From Mycolicibacterium sp. BiH015 (GTDB lineage Bacteria; Actinomycetota; Actinomycetes; Mycobacteriales; Mycobacteriaceae): a stretch of DNA of 64,000 nt. The position numbers were made by a program, and so were the translations under genes. The DNA lies in NCBI RefSeq assembly GCF_027706845.1, contig NZ_JAQGCZ010000009.1, positions 179,472-243,471 of the forward strand, written 5' to 3'. The notes under the pieces are model-generated. The model did no database searches and had not been told where the DNA came from. It saw nothing but the letters and a program-made list of their open reading frames with translations. Positions 29,748 through 38,497 of this stretch are shown here, one piece after another; within the stretch, counting starts at the first letter, position 1; every line of letters starts with the position of its first letter.

Positions 29748-30539
29748 CTAGGGTGTGGCCTGCAGGGTGCGGACGACTTGCTGGAGTGGTTCGGGGACGG
29801 TGGACACCGCTCCGACGTACGGGTGGGAAAGCTCCACCACGAGGAACAGTTGCGCTCCGACGAGCGTGCCGATAATGGCGACCATGGCGAAGTGGTTGGC
29901 GGCTTTTTCCACGCCGTAGATGATGGCGCAGCCCAGCAGAAGACCGCTCGTGACAAAGATGACGGCCCACAGCGACCATGGCGGACCGGTGTCGGTACGC
30001 GCTTGCAGAATTCGCTCGGCGCGGTTCTTGCTGAGGTCGTTGAGGTTGCTGAAAGACGTTGACAGAAGCGTTTTTTGCACATCCGTGCCCGGCTCTATCG
30101 CTTCATAGGCGGCATAGAGCCGGTTCAGCGCTTGGTCGGCCGCCGGATAGGGACGGCCTTCGTTGACCTCGTCCCACTCGGTGATCGCCGCCTGCTCGTA
30201 CTCGAGCAGACTCTGCCTGATGCGTTCCCTGTCGGGCTGATCGAAAATGTGTGAGTCCCTGGCCAGTTGAGCACCGACGGTCCCTTCGGTGCGCACCAGG
30301 TCATCTGCGTGGCTTATCTGGCCCCACATCGCCGAGACGACGAAGCCGATGAAGAAGGCGAATACGAAACCGACCACGCCGAAGGCGAACTTCGTGACGT
30401 CGTTGTGCTCCTCACCGCGCAGGTTGGGAAATCGACGGCGCACCACGACCTGAATGCCGATGGCGGTGCCGGCCGTACCGGCCACCATCAAGATCAGCAG
30501 CAGCCACGAGGGCACATGCGATACCAGCCACTGACTCAA
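29748..30539 (-). CDS. DUF4239/bestrophin-like membrane protein
   Basis: 263 aa. Two N-terminal hydrophobic segments (WLLLILMVAGTAGTAIGI; FAFGVVGFVFAFFIGFVVSA), a soluble helical central part (~residues 75-185) and two C-terminal segments (SLWAVIFVTSGLLLGCAII; FAMVAIIGTLVGAQLFLVV). This layout fits DUF4239 proteins, which are related in pattern to bestrophin channels. Function unknown. Stands alone. Confidence 0.75.
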   Translation of the reverse strand: MSQWLVSHVPSWLLLILMVAGTAGTAIGIQVVVRRRFPNLRGEEHNDVTKFAFGVVGFVFAFFIGFVVSAMWGQISHADDLVRTEGTVGAQLARDSHIFDQPDRERIRQSLLEYEQAAITEWDEVNEGRPYPAADQALNRLYAAYEAIEPGTDVQKTLLSTSFSNLNDLSKNRAERILQARTDTGPPWSLWAVIFVTSGLLLGCAIIYGVEKAANHFAMVAIIGTLVGAQLFLVVELSHPYVGAVSTVPEPLQQVVRTLQATP

Positions 30540-30888
30540 CGTTGCCCCCGTGTTCTCACGTGTGGTGTCCGGTTTGCTCCGGCGCGGAGTTCCGACTCTA
30601 GGTGCGACATGGGTCCAGCCAGGGATGATTCAGTAGTTTCATCGACGGAACGGCTCTTCCTCGCGGCACTTCCGCGCATGTCCCGTCCGCGTGGGCTTCA
30701 CCGGCGAGGCGCCCCGACGGCGGGTGACCGGACGCACAAAACTCGCTCCGAAATGGCCAGAGCGGGTTTTGCGTTCGGGCCACATGCCCCCGTCGGACAT
30801 CGGCCGACTTCGACTGTGCTGCAAGCAATCCTGATAGTGGTCGCGCCCCGTTGCGACAACGTCGAGACAACAAGTGGGGCACATACGG
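30540..30888. other. Intergenic 349 bp with a terminator-like hairpin and a degenerate attachment-site relic
   Basis: No gene supported. It contains a hairpin with A-rich entry and T-run exit at 30738-30770. It also holds a short degenerate match to the tRNA-Pro 3' end (30775-30794) and a 31-bp segment (30841-30871) matching 27/31 to the left arm of the 32.5-43.5 kb element. See the findings. Confidence 0.6.
30738..30770. terminator. Bidirectional rho-independent terminator-like hairpin
   Basis: AAAACTCGCTC and GAGCGGGTTTT flank an 11-nt loop; ten of eleven pairs are canonical, the other is G-T. The A-tract and T-tract on the two sides allow termination in both directions, for instance for the DUF4239 and sodA sides. 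Confidence 0.6.
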
Positions 30889-31509
30889 TCAGAAGATGAG
30901 GCCTGGCGCCTTGCTGGTCACGTTGGCGAAGCGGGTCTGGACGTCGTCCCAGTTGACGACGTTCCAGAAGGCCTTGACGTAGTCGGCCTTCACGTTCTTG
31001 TACTGCAGGTAGTAGGCGTGTTCCCACATGTCGACCTGAAGCAACGGGATGATGCCCAGCGGCACATTCGCCTGCTGGTCATAGAGCTGGAACGTGAGGA
31101 GCCGGTCGCCGAGGGTGTCGTAGCCGAGCACCGCCCAGCCAGACCCTTGGAGTCCGTTCGCGGCAGCGGTGAACTGTGCCCGGAAATGGTCGAACGAGCC
31201 GAACTGGTCGTCGATCGCGGCGGCCAGTTCACCGGTCGGCTTGTCGCCGCCATTGGGCGAGAGGTTCTTCCACCAGATGGTGTGGTTGACGTGCCCGCCG
31301 AGGTGAAAAGCAAGGTTTTTCTCGTTCAGGAAGATCGCAGCGTGGTCGCCGTTGGCGCGAGCCTCCTTAAGCTTGGCAATCGCGTCGTTGACTCCTTTGA
31401 CGTATGTCGCGTGGTGCTTGCTGTGGTGAATCTCGTTGATCTGCCCCGAAATATGGGGTTCGAGTGCGCCATAGTCGTAATCGAGTTCCGGCAGCGTGTA
31501 CTCGGCCAT
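30889..31509 (-). CDS. sodA: Superoxide dismutase, manganese-type
   Basis: 206 aa. Converts superoxide to O2 and H2O2. Metal ligands visible: His28 in EIHHSKHH, His76 in HVNHTIWW, Asp160 and His164 in DMWEHAYY. The YDQQANVPLG segment carries Gln at the position where the M. tuberculosis Fe-enzyme has His145, so Mn is the likely metal, as in M. smegmatis. A strong AGAGAGGA precedes ATG 31509. It lies between two relics of a tRNA-Pro integrated element, so acquisition with that element is possible. No signal peptide. Confidence 0.96.
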   Translation of the reverse strand: MAEYTLPELDYDYGALEPHISGQINEIHHSKHHATYVKGVNDAIAKLKEARANGDHAAIFLNEKNLAFHLGGHVNHTIWWKNLSPNGGDKPTGELAAAIDDQFGSFDHFRAQFTAAANGLQGSGWAVLGYDTLGDRLLTFQLYDQQANVPLGIIPLLQVDMWEHAYYLQYKNVKADYVKAFWNVVNWDDVQTRFANVTSKAPGLIF

Positions 31510-31798
31510 GAGGTTCCTCTCTGCGTCGCGTCGGGTGGGCAGCGTGGGTCATCTCGGCGTGAAAGCAGCCGAAGCCTCGTTGGTAGCTCATGCGCTGTCC
31601 GCCTTCACCCTATGGCCGATGACGTTCACCTGTCCACCACCACACATGTTCACCTGTTAAGATGAAAATACGGGATCGGTCGTGGCGCGTCGATGCAGCA
31701 CATCACGAGGCCGCCGCTGACTTGGCGGACGGCGTGTCGCGACCGACCCGTTTGAAACTGGATGATTCTGAAGCGTTGACAGATGCCGGGGCGGCCCG

Positions 31799-32059
31799 AT
31801 GCCAGATGACGAGAAGACGCGGTGGGCGATCGACGTGTTGACCGCCTGGGTCGACCACGAGGATGACAGCGAGTTCATGCACGCCCGTGTCGACAGCTAT
31901 TTGTCGGAAGCTGACGGACCGTCGGGATTGACGACGGGCTTGATCAACCTCGCCGGTCTGCTGCTGATGGGCTTGGAGACAAGTCTGGGCAGGAGTGCTC
32001 AGGAGATCCTGCAGACAATCGCCATCACTGTTTCACGCCAGTCCGAACGGCCGGAGTAA
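31799..32059 (+). CDS. Hypothetical acidic protein
   Basis: 86 aa. MPDDEKTRWAIDVLTAWVDH then a helical, Leu-rich C-terminus (INLAGLLLMGLETSLG). Amino-acid composition and GC3 look coding, and no better frame exists. No recognised domain. It lies inside the presumed older integrated element, divergent from sodA with 289 bp between them. Confidence 0.6.
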   Translation: MPDDEKTRWAIDVLTAWVDHEDDSEFMHARVDSYLSEADGPSGLTTGLINLAGLLLMGLETSLGRSAQEILQTIAITVSRQSERPE

Positions 32060-32139
32060 TTTCCTGAGCAGTGCGTTTCGGAGGTGCTGGGGGTTGGGCC
32101 ACGCGCACCGTCACTGGCCGACCCACGGGAACCGTCGAG

Positions 32140-32240
32140 ACGCAGGATGGCGGATCGAAGGGCTCGCGAATACATATGGCTCACACATGGTTCCGGCAAT
32201 TCTCAACGGCAATGTATGCCTGGCGCTTTTGCTCCGGTGA
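32140..32240 (+). pseudogene. Relic of an element-borne small ORF
   Basis: In one frame this stretch reads RIEGLANTYGSHMVPAIL then NGNVCLALLLR and stops. It aligns without gaps to RIDEYATSRGYQMAPAIL, DGDVCVKLLD of the small ORF at 35484-35657 (about 14 of 28 identical). The N-terminal part is not recoverable in the same frame. It marks decayed material of a related element. Confidence 0.5.
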
Positions 32241-32293
32241 GTGGATCGCCCACTCTGCACTGTCGAGACGGCTCGACGGCGGCCGGCGCGCTT

Positions 32294-32437
32294 CACCACC
32301 CGTCGACGATGAGCACGCTATGGCAGGCCGCCGAGTTCTCGACGTCAGATCCGATACTCCACGATGCGCGACAAAGCCGAGCTGCTCGCCTGGCGGCGCT
32401 GAGCTGCGCTCCGCCGCCGGCGGATGCTGACCACTGA
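32294..32437 (+). pseudogene. Truncated tyrosine integrase C-terminus (relic)
   Basis: Reads HHPSTMSTLWQAAEFSTSD, then PILHDARQ, then RAARLAALSCAPPPADADH and stop. It corresponds to YHPSTMSTLWQAAIRDLD, RLHDARH and LALAARSFAPPLANAGD of the intact integrase at 42152-43351. About 40 residues, including the catalytic Tyr region, are deleted between the second and third blocks. The DNA after the stop also matches the intact copy up to the attachment site. Confidence 0.75.
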
Positions 32438-32539
32438 CGTACGTCGCACACGTGCGGTGACGCCCATAGGTCTCGGTGACAATTTCTGGGTGTCGAGTCG
32501 TCACTCTTGCAAAAGAGCAGGTCAAAGACCTTTTCTTGG

Positions 32540-32583
32540 TCGGGCTGACAGGATTTGAACCTGCGACCACTTGACCCCCAGTC
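32540..32583 (-). repeat. attL: displaced 3' part of tRNA-Pro
   Basis: 44 bp identical to 43479-43522, covering the T arm, variable loop and anticodon arm to GACCCCCAGTC; then the match stops (GGACATT here, AAGTGCG in the tRNA). The preceding 30 bp (aaaagagcaggtc.aagaccttttct) also match the right side with three differences. Confidence 0.88.
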
Positions 32584-33055
32584 GGACATTGGTCGATTTA
32601 TCCTGTCTCGCAACGGCTCTCGATGCCTAGTGATCAGCAGGAACTGTCTCGCACCGTCTCACAACGCTTCCGCGAGCTCGCACCCGGTTGTGACAACGTC
32701 GTGACAACGCGCAGCCGCCAAGGCGTTTCGATCTGATCTTCGAGAAAGTTTGCTGAGACTGGATAGGTAACGACATCTCCGGACGTTTCAGGAAGTTTGA
32801 ACGCGCTGCCCCCCACTGTCAGGACCGAGCGGAGTACGCGACCAAACTGTTTCGCGGTAGGGATGCAGTGCAGCTGGCGTCGTTGAGCGCGCAACTGTCG
32901 TCACCATTCTCGTCGAAGTTGTGGTCAGCCGGCGACCCCGACGGAGGCCGAGTTAAGCATGTGGGACCGTGCAATCGGACGCAATGACCGAGAGCTCAGG
33001 GATGAGGGATGAATGGTGTCAGTAGCCGCAGCCAGCTTGCGTCGGCTTCGCCTTT
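32584..33055. other. Intergenic 472 bp at the element's left end, with a candidate integrase arm site
   Basis: No gene supported; an 86-aa minus-strand frame (32634-32894) lacks family-like sequence. It contains several GTCTC(G/A)CAAC-like words near 32613-32665 and a paired gtgacaac direct repeat at 32690-32697 and 32701-32708 (11-nt period), resembling arm-type integrase sites. Confidence 0.5.
32687..32708. repeat. Paired gtgacaac direct repeats, candidate arm-type integrase site
   Basis: Two gtgacaac copies 11 nt apart. Similar pairs occur next to the right end (43391-43409, 10-nt period), and a 31-bp block including this pair recurs at 30841-30871. Confidence 0.5.
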
Positions 33056-33694
33056 CTAGGCGCCTTTATCGTCGGCCTCGGGCGGATGCTGTTGACTGTC
33101 CTTCTTAAGCAGCCCCTCGAACATTGCCGTCCGCCAACCGTCGTCGTCTTCGTCAACATCCTCTTGAGCCATCAGTTCCTGTAACCGGCCGCCCGGGATT
33201 GCCGCGGGGTCGGCATCCCTTACCTCGGCGTCGAGTAGCGGGTTGGCAACAGCGTTGCCGTTCTGGAGGTGCTTGCGACGGCGTTGCCATTCGAGCAGTG
33301 ACTCGCGTCGTGCGCCTGCGTCGACCTGGCGCCAGAATTCGGCTTCGCCCATCAACTGGCGAGCGTCGAGCATGCTAGTGCACGCCTGGCACAAGCGCTC
33401 TTCGGCGCTGGTGTCGAAGGCCATCGGGTAAACGACCCTCACGCTACGCCCACACACCGCCGGCACCGACTCATCTTTGCGCAGATATTCGACGGTGGTC
33501 TGCTTTCGTAGGTCCTTGGTCCAGTACCGCGACAATCTGTGCGGGTGATTAAGCAGCACGGCGTGGACCGGGGCGTCATCGTCGACCTCATGCCACCCGC
33601 GGCCGTTCGGCGACGTCCGCCACCGATAATGCTGCAACGCCTTCCGCGAGAACTCGACCTTCACACAACCCACCGCCGTATCGAGCACACTCAT
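33056..33694 (-). CDS. Hypothetical protein of the integrated element
   Basis: About 212 aa from ATG 33694 (MSVLDTAVGCVKVEFSRKAL). The frame opens at 33961 but the extra part is Arg/Ser-rich and looks non-coding. A C-x2-C pair occurs in ERLCQACTSML, followed by a helical Arg-rich region (RRESLLEWQRRRKHL) and an acidic segment (EDVDEDDDGW). No domain recognised. It is the leftmost supported gene of the element. Confidence 0.55.
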   Translation of the reverse strand: MSVLDTAVGCVKVEFSRKALQHYRWRTSPNGRGWHEVDDDAPVHAVLLNHPHRLSRYWTKDLRKQTTVEYLRKDESVPAVCGRSVRVVYPMAFDTSAEERLCQACTSMLDARQLMGEAEFWRQVDAGARRESLLEWQRRRKHLQNGNAVANPLLDAEVRDADPAAIPGGRLQELMAQEDVDEDDDGWRTAMFEGLLKKDSQQHPPEADDKGA

Positions 33695-33882
33695 CTGCCC
33701 GAAACCGGGCGGACATAGCCAGCGTAAAACGATTCGGCGGGGATCTCGGGTAACGCGCGAGCAACGGCATGGCGGCGTCATCGGGCAGTAAGCCGACGCG
33801 CGGATCTCGCAAAGGCGAGAACTACGATCATCTTCTTGCAGACGCCCAACTTCGGAGTCAGCTAGGCGTGGTTCGCCGAGCG

Positions 33883-34512
33883 CTAGCTGGGATGCTGCTG
33901 ACCTTGTATACGGTGAGCGAGTAGTTGTCGGCCAGTTCCGCTGAGTTCGTCGAGGGCGCATCTGCGCCCTGCCATCGACATGAGCAACGCTTCACCGGCC
34001 CCCATGACCTCTGGCCCGTCGTCGCCATGCCGCCAGTCCACATCGGTGGCTTGAAGGCGAAGTCCCTTGATGCGTTTGCCTGCACCTAGGCGAGGATTCC
34101 TCGGCACCAGCGGCAGAATGCGTTCCATCCGCTCAACCGGCACTGTGCGTGGATGACCGAGTGTTCGGCGGATGTCCTGATGGTGAATCGTCCCGTCTAC
34201 CAACGCGATCATGCCTCCGAAGCCCGATGTGAGTCCCTGCGGGCGTAGATGCGACTCCAGAAACTGAACGAGCTCCTCCGGCGTGTAGGACGCAAAGTCG
34301 TGCACGCCGACCTCGTTCGCACGAACCACCCATCCCCGGATGAATCTCTTCATCAGGCCGACGGCCCCCAGTTCTTCATAGCTCACCACATGGGCGACAA
34401 CGTCTTTGATAGACCAGCCTTCGCACATGCTCGCGGTGTGCCAATCGTTTGGGGACAGCGTTCGCAGATACGCGGCGAGATCAGCGCGTTCCTCAAACGC
34501 CAGATCCATCAT
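33883..34512 (-). CDS. Mycothiol-dependent maleylpyruvate isomerase-family (DinB-fold) protein
   Basis: About 209 aa from ATG 34512. A GTG at 34536 overlapping the upstream stop as GTGA is also likely. MDLAFEERADLAAYLRTLS, CEGWSIKDVVAHVVSYEE and DGTIHHQDIRRTLG carry the His/Asp residues typical of MDMPI_N/DinB four-helix proteins that use mycothiol. Third gene of the arsR operon with 0-21 bp spacing, so it is co-regulated by ArsR. Substrate unknown. Confidence 0.8.
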   Translation of the reverse strand: MMDLAFEERADLAAYLRTLSPNDWHTASMCEGWSIKDVVAHVVSYEELGAVGLMKRFIRGWVVRANEVGVHDFASYTPEELVQFLESHLRPQGLTSGFGGMIALVDGTIHHQDIRRTLGHPRTVPVERMERILPLVPRNPRLGAGKRIKGLRLQATDVDWRHGDDGPEVMGAGEALLMSMAGRRCALDELSGTGRQLLAHRIQGQQHPS

Positions 34513-34532
34513 GGAACGTTCGGCCCCTCTAC

Positions 34533-35018
34533 TCACGACGCCGCCCCGGCAATGACCTGGCTGTAGCGGTGCAAGTAGAGAGGCCATCCAGCGTCGCCAT
34601 CCACTCCGTTGGCCACAGAACGCCAGCCCTTGCCGTGGCGTGCGAGATGACGGTGTTCCAATTCGACTCGCGTACGTGTCGGCGACTCCGCGACGAAGCG
34701 CACTTCGACCTCGCTGACCTTCGCGAGATCGGATTCCAAGTGCCACGTCGGGCCGATGTCCCAAGTGAACACCACTCGGCTCGGTGGCTCATAGACCATG
34801 ACCCGCGCCCATTGGCACCTGCTGCCATCCGTGCCGAGGTCATAAATGTGCCCACCAACACGCGGCTCGAACACCGTCTCCGCGATCGGGACTGCCAGCA
34901 GGTTGTGCTCCCTCGGCTTGATGGCATCGAATCGGTCGACGAACACCGCGAACGCCCGCTCCACGGGAGCGTTGACGACGACGGTCTTGCGGATCGGTTC
35001 CACCTCTGCCGTCATCAA
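34533..35018 (-). CDS. SRPBCC (AHSA1-type) domain protein
   Basis: 161 aa. IRKTVVVNAPVERAFAVFVD at the start and FEPRVGGHIYDLGTDG, RVVFTWDIGPTWHL and KGWRSVANGVDGDAGWP are characteristic of activator-of-Hsp90-type SRPBCC proteins in ArsR operons. These have a hydrophobic ligand pocket. ATG 35018 overlaps the ArsR stop as ATGA. Confidence 0.88.
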   Translation of the reverse strand: MMTAEVEPIRKTVVVNAPVERAFAVFVDRFDAIKPREHNLLAVPIAETVFEPRVGGHIYDLGTDGSRCQWARVMVYEPPSRVVFTWDIGPTWHLESDLAKVSEVEVRFVAESPTRTRVELEHRHLARHGKGWRSVANGVDGDAGWPLYLHRYSQVIAGAAS

Positions 35019-35332
35019 CCTGCTCCTTCCAGCTCGGCGATCTCTTTGAACGCGGCAAGCGTCTTGTCCCAGAACACGTCCAGCTCCGCACGCAGCGCCG
35101 CGACACCAGACGGATTCACCTGATAGAGCCGCCGGGTTCCCACCCGCCGGTCGGCCACCAACCCAGCACCCCGCAACACCTTCAGATGCTGTGACACCGC
35201 TGGCCTGCTGACCGGCAACCCGTCCGCCAGCTCTCCAACCGCCATCGGCCCATCGGCCAAGCGTTTGAAGATCGTTCGCCTTGTGCCGTCAGCAAGCGCG
35301 GCCCAGGGATCAACAGCTACGTAAGTACCCAC
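35015..35332 (-). CDS. ArsR-family transcriptional repressor
   Basis: 105 aa. Winged helix typical of the SRPBCC-linked ArsR clade: WAALADGTRRTIFKRLADG, LPVSRPAVSQHLKVLRGAG (recognition helix), RRVGTRRLYQVNPSG. No Cys metal site, so ligand is probably not a metal. GTG 35332 is the start; a TAACTT -10-like hexamer 7 nt upstream suggests a leaderless message. A perfect inverted repeat at 35338-35353 covers that hexamer, giving autoregulation. Cotranscribed with the next two genes. Confidence 0.9.
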   Translation of the reverse strand: MGTYVAVDPWAALADGTRRTIFKRLADGPMAVGELADGLPVSRPAVSQHLKVLRGAGLVADRRVGTRRLYQVNPSGVAALRAELDVFWDKTLAAFKEIAELEGAG

Positions 35333-35337
35333 TAACC

Positions 35338-35353
35338 GTAAGTTATCACTTAC
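35338..35353. promoter_or_regulatory. ArsR operator overlapping the -10 element
   Basis: GTAAGT and ACTTAC form a perfect inverted repeat around a 4-bp centre. It contains the TAACTT -10-like sequence of the arsR promoter on the minus strand. A further GTAAGT half-site lies at 35321-35326. Confidence 0.7.
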
Positions 35354-35665
35354 GCTCTAGATCGGCGAGGGGTCATTCGCTTCAACTCCACGTGGTCCTG
35401 CCCCTGCACGAGACTCGGTCCTGCTGATTTGGACCGTCAAAATCGTGCACAACGGGGTACGTAGACAGCCATAGCGTTGATGGGTGCCCACTTTGGTGCT
35501 GGATCGACGATCCGGGGTGATCGTCGTGGAGCCGGGGCGCATCGACGAGTACGCGACCAGTCGCGGCTATCAGATGGCGCCTGCAATCTTGGATGGCGAC
35601 GTGTGCGTCAAGCTTCTCGATGCCGGGTGTTGGGTCGCAACAGCTCAATACGTGTGAGGGCTGAT
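35354..35665. other. 312-bp stretch between arsR and traA with one candidate small ORF
   Basis: Besides the small ORF at 35484-35657 I see no supported gene. Part of it is the arsR control region. Confidence 0.4.
35484..35657 (+). CDS. Candidate small protein, 57 aa
   Basis: GTG start; reads VPTLVLDRRSGVIVVEPGRI then DEYATSRGYQMAPAILDGD and VCVKLLDAGCWVATAQYV. No clear ribosome-binding site. A diverged copy in another place (32140-32240) keeps the central residues, which supports a real, element-associated protein. It is convergent with traA (stop 8 bp away). Function unknown. Confidence 0.45.
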   Translation: MPTLVLDRRSGVIVVEPGRIDEYATSRGYQMAPAILDGDVCVKLLDAGCWVATAQYV

Positions 35666-38446
35666 TCATAGCTCGAGGCCGCTGCCGCGTGAGTGGCTGC
35701 GTGATCGTTGCCACGAGGATGACCGTTGCGTCTGGGCGTTCTGGTGCACCTGGTGGAGCTCTCGCAGTTCTGCCACACGGGACGCGTGACGCTGCAGCAG
35801 GCTAGCGACGCGTGCAGGCAGGTCCGTAGTTGATGCCTGGGCGGCGAGCGACAGCGCTGTGATCGGACGGTCATCATTGGTCAACGCGATACGCGACATC
35901 ATGGCTGCCGACTTCGAACCGTCGCCGCGAATCGGTTCGACTTGGCCGCGGGGTGCCGCTGGGCCGTATTCGGCTTCTGAAGTGCGTTCGTACAGATAAA
36001 CGGTGTTCGTTTCGCGGCCGCGTGTGCTGGCCACGTAAAGCAATGCACGCGTGGCATTTTCGCCGAGGACCGCGTGGGTGGTGTCGGCGGTGACACCTTG
36101 GGCGCTGTGCACGGTCACGGCGTACCCGAGGCTGACATGTTCGCGCAGATAGTCACCCTCGAAGACAGTGCGGGCTCCGTCGTCGAGTCGTTCTGCCGCC
36201 AGACGATTGGTCGCGGGGTCGATCGCCGCAACTCGCCACCGGTGGCCGTTGCGGACAGGGCGGTCCTCGACCGACGTCATATCAGGATTGTGCAGTGCGA
36301 TGGTGGGGTCGTTGGCGCGCGTGAGGATGAGGTCACCGACGCCGATGAGGTGCCCGCGAGTTCCGTTTACGACCTCGCTCAGGCCCCCGCTTCGCCCGTT
36401 GTGGAGTCGCTGGTTGAGGGCGTCGGCCATCACAGTTGTGCTGCACACCAGCAGCGCGTCCTTGCCGACAGCGACATCGCTGCGATAGGCGTCGAGCGCG
36501 TCGGCGGCCATCGCGACCTCATCTCCGCTGCGGAGCCGGTCGTGGGAGCGATACCAATCGACCGCTGTGCGAACTTGGGCGGGGTCGCCATCGCGGATCG
36601 CGAGCGAGGCGGCCCGCTCGTTCGGGTCGCGCATCCGCCAAACTTCGGAGAGATGCTGCGTCCAGGGCAGATCGGTGCAGAGGTGGGCGAACATGCCGCC
36701 GCGCGCTTTCACGGGCGCCAACTGATGCTCGTCACCCACCAGGACGGCCTTCGCCCCGGCTGATGTAGTGGCGGTGAGGAGCTGGCGGAGGTCGTCGGTG
36801 CCCACCATGCCGGCCTCATCGACGACCACCAATGTCGCTGGACTGAACTTTAACTCTTGCTCCTTGATCAGCTGCAGCGCCTTGGCGACGGTGTAGCCGC
36901 GGTCCCCAGCGCCTTCCCACACTGCGACATCGACAGCCTTACCCGTCGGAGCGATCACAATCGTCTCGCCGTCGAACTTGCGATGCGATGAACTCACCAA
37001 CGCGCGCATCGAGGTCGTCTTGCCCGCACCCGCCGGTGCCGACAACGGCTGCACCAACTACGGCGAAGAACCGATGTTCTCGACCGCGCGGCGCTGGTCC
37101 TCCGAGAGGCCGGCAGTATCTTCGTCCTTGACCCACAGCATCGAGCGCGGCTCCTGCGCGTCGGCAAGATCGAGGACCGCTTTCTCCTCGGCCAGGATCC
37201 GGTCCAACGTAAAGCGCACATGGCCTTCGCGCTGATGTGCGGCCCGCACACCGGTCAACCGCACCGCGACCTCGTCCACCGCGGTCTCGACCACCGCGCG
37301 CGGCGCGTGTGCGGTGTCCACCGGCAACTGTGCGCCGACTATCTCCACCAGGTCGGCGCGCGTAAAGGTCGCCTTCTCGATCTTCTCCGCCGCGGCGGCC
37401 AGGCGCGCACGATCGAACGGGGTGCGCGCGGCCGCGGTGCGCGCCGCACGCGCCGCACTGTGCGCCGCGCGGTCCAGCTGCAGACCGCGCACATCGGTGC
37501 GCCACCGCTCCAGCAGCTCGCTCCAGGCGAGTTCTTCGGGCTTGTTGGGCCGGGTCGCTTTCTGCGCAGCCGCCAGCTGCGCCGCCGACAGCTGCCCGTC
37601 GACGATCTTCAGGTTGCCTGCCGCCCATTCGCGCAGCGCGGTGGAGCGCCGCGACCATGCCGTGATGCTCTCTCGGCCGATCCCGGCAATCTCGGCCATC
37701 CCCGTCGACGTATCGACCGGCTCCCATTCAAACCCCAGAGAACGGTGCAGCTCACGCCGCAACGTGGCCTGATAGATCACCCCGGCGGCTTTGGCCTCGT
37801 GATACAGCGACGTCCCATCGATCGACACAAATAGTCCGTCGGCGCGGGCCTGCCGGTTGGGCACGATCACGTGAGTATGCAGGTGCGGATCCCCGCAACG
37901 TGACGTCTCATGCTGAAACGCGATCGCCACCAGACCGGGCAGCCGCACCAAGTCTTTCTCGCCCGTGACCGGGTTGTGCACCCGCGTGTAGCCCGCATGT
38001 GCGCTCAAGTACTCCATCGCCTCGGCGAGCGCGGTGGTGTGCGCATCGGTGATCGCTTTGGCGCCCACATCGTCGGCGCGCAGCGCGCGCACCAGCGACA
38101 CACTCTTGGGCGCACAGAACGTCAGGTCGAAACCGTGCACACCGCGCACCCCGAATGTGCGCCCATGTGCACCGCTGGGTGCGGTGCCGTCGTCGAGCCA
38201 GCGCGCCACCGTCTCGGCGTCGGCTTCGCCGCCGGCGCGCTCGACATCGGTCAACCCGACCAGCCGGGCGGCTGTGCGGCTGTCCCCGGCAGTCAGCCAC
38301 ACCGGGGTCCGGGTTTCGTGTTCGGAGTAATAGTCCCCCAACCCACCGCCGGCCCGCGCGCGATCAGAGGTCGCGCGCTCGGCGGTCTTGGCGGTGTCGA
38401 TGTAGTAGTTGATCGACCACCGTTTCAACTTGGCGATCGTCAACAT
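35666..38446 (-). pseudogene. traA: MobF/TraA-type relaxase-helicase interrupted by an in-frame TAG
   Basis: One continuous 927-codon frame from ATG 38446 (MLTIAKLKRWSINYYIDTAK) apart from a TAG at 37060-37058. The N-terminal TrwC relaxase domain has tyrosines in NYYIDTAK and DYYSEHE and the three-His motif PHLHTHVIVP. The second part is the helicase: APAGAGKTTSMRAL (Walker A), VVVDEAGMVG (Walker B), VGDEHQLAPV and AVTVHSAQGVTADT (late RecD-type motif). The stop falls between SEDQRRAVENIGSSP and LVQPLSAPAGAGKTT; a Trp TGG-to-TAG change is likely. The relaxase part could still be made alone; the helicase part has only a TTG or GTG immediately after the stop. Confidence 0.85.
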
Positions 38447-38497
38447 CAGACAGGCCAATCGGAGAACGGGGAGGGTCGGCACTTGCTGCGCCACAAC

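Noticed and set aside
32634..32894. 86-aa minus-strand frame at the element's left end
   Set aside because: No family-like sequence and it covers the candidate arm site; treated as non-coding.
35477..35671. 64-aa frame overlapping the small ORF at 35484
   Set aside because: Arg/Ser-rich shadow in another frame; the frame kept has a homologous relic at 32140-32240.
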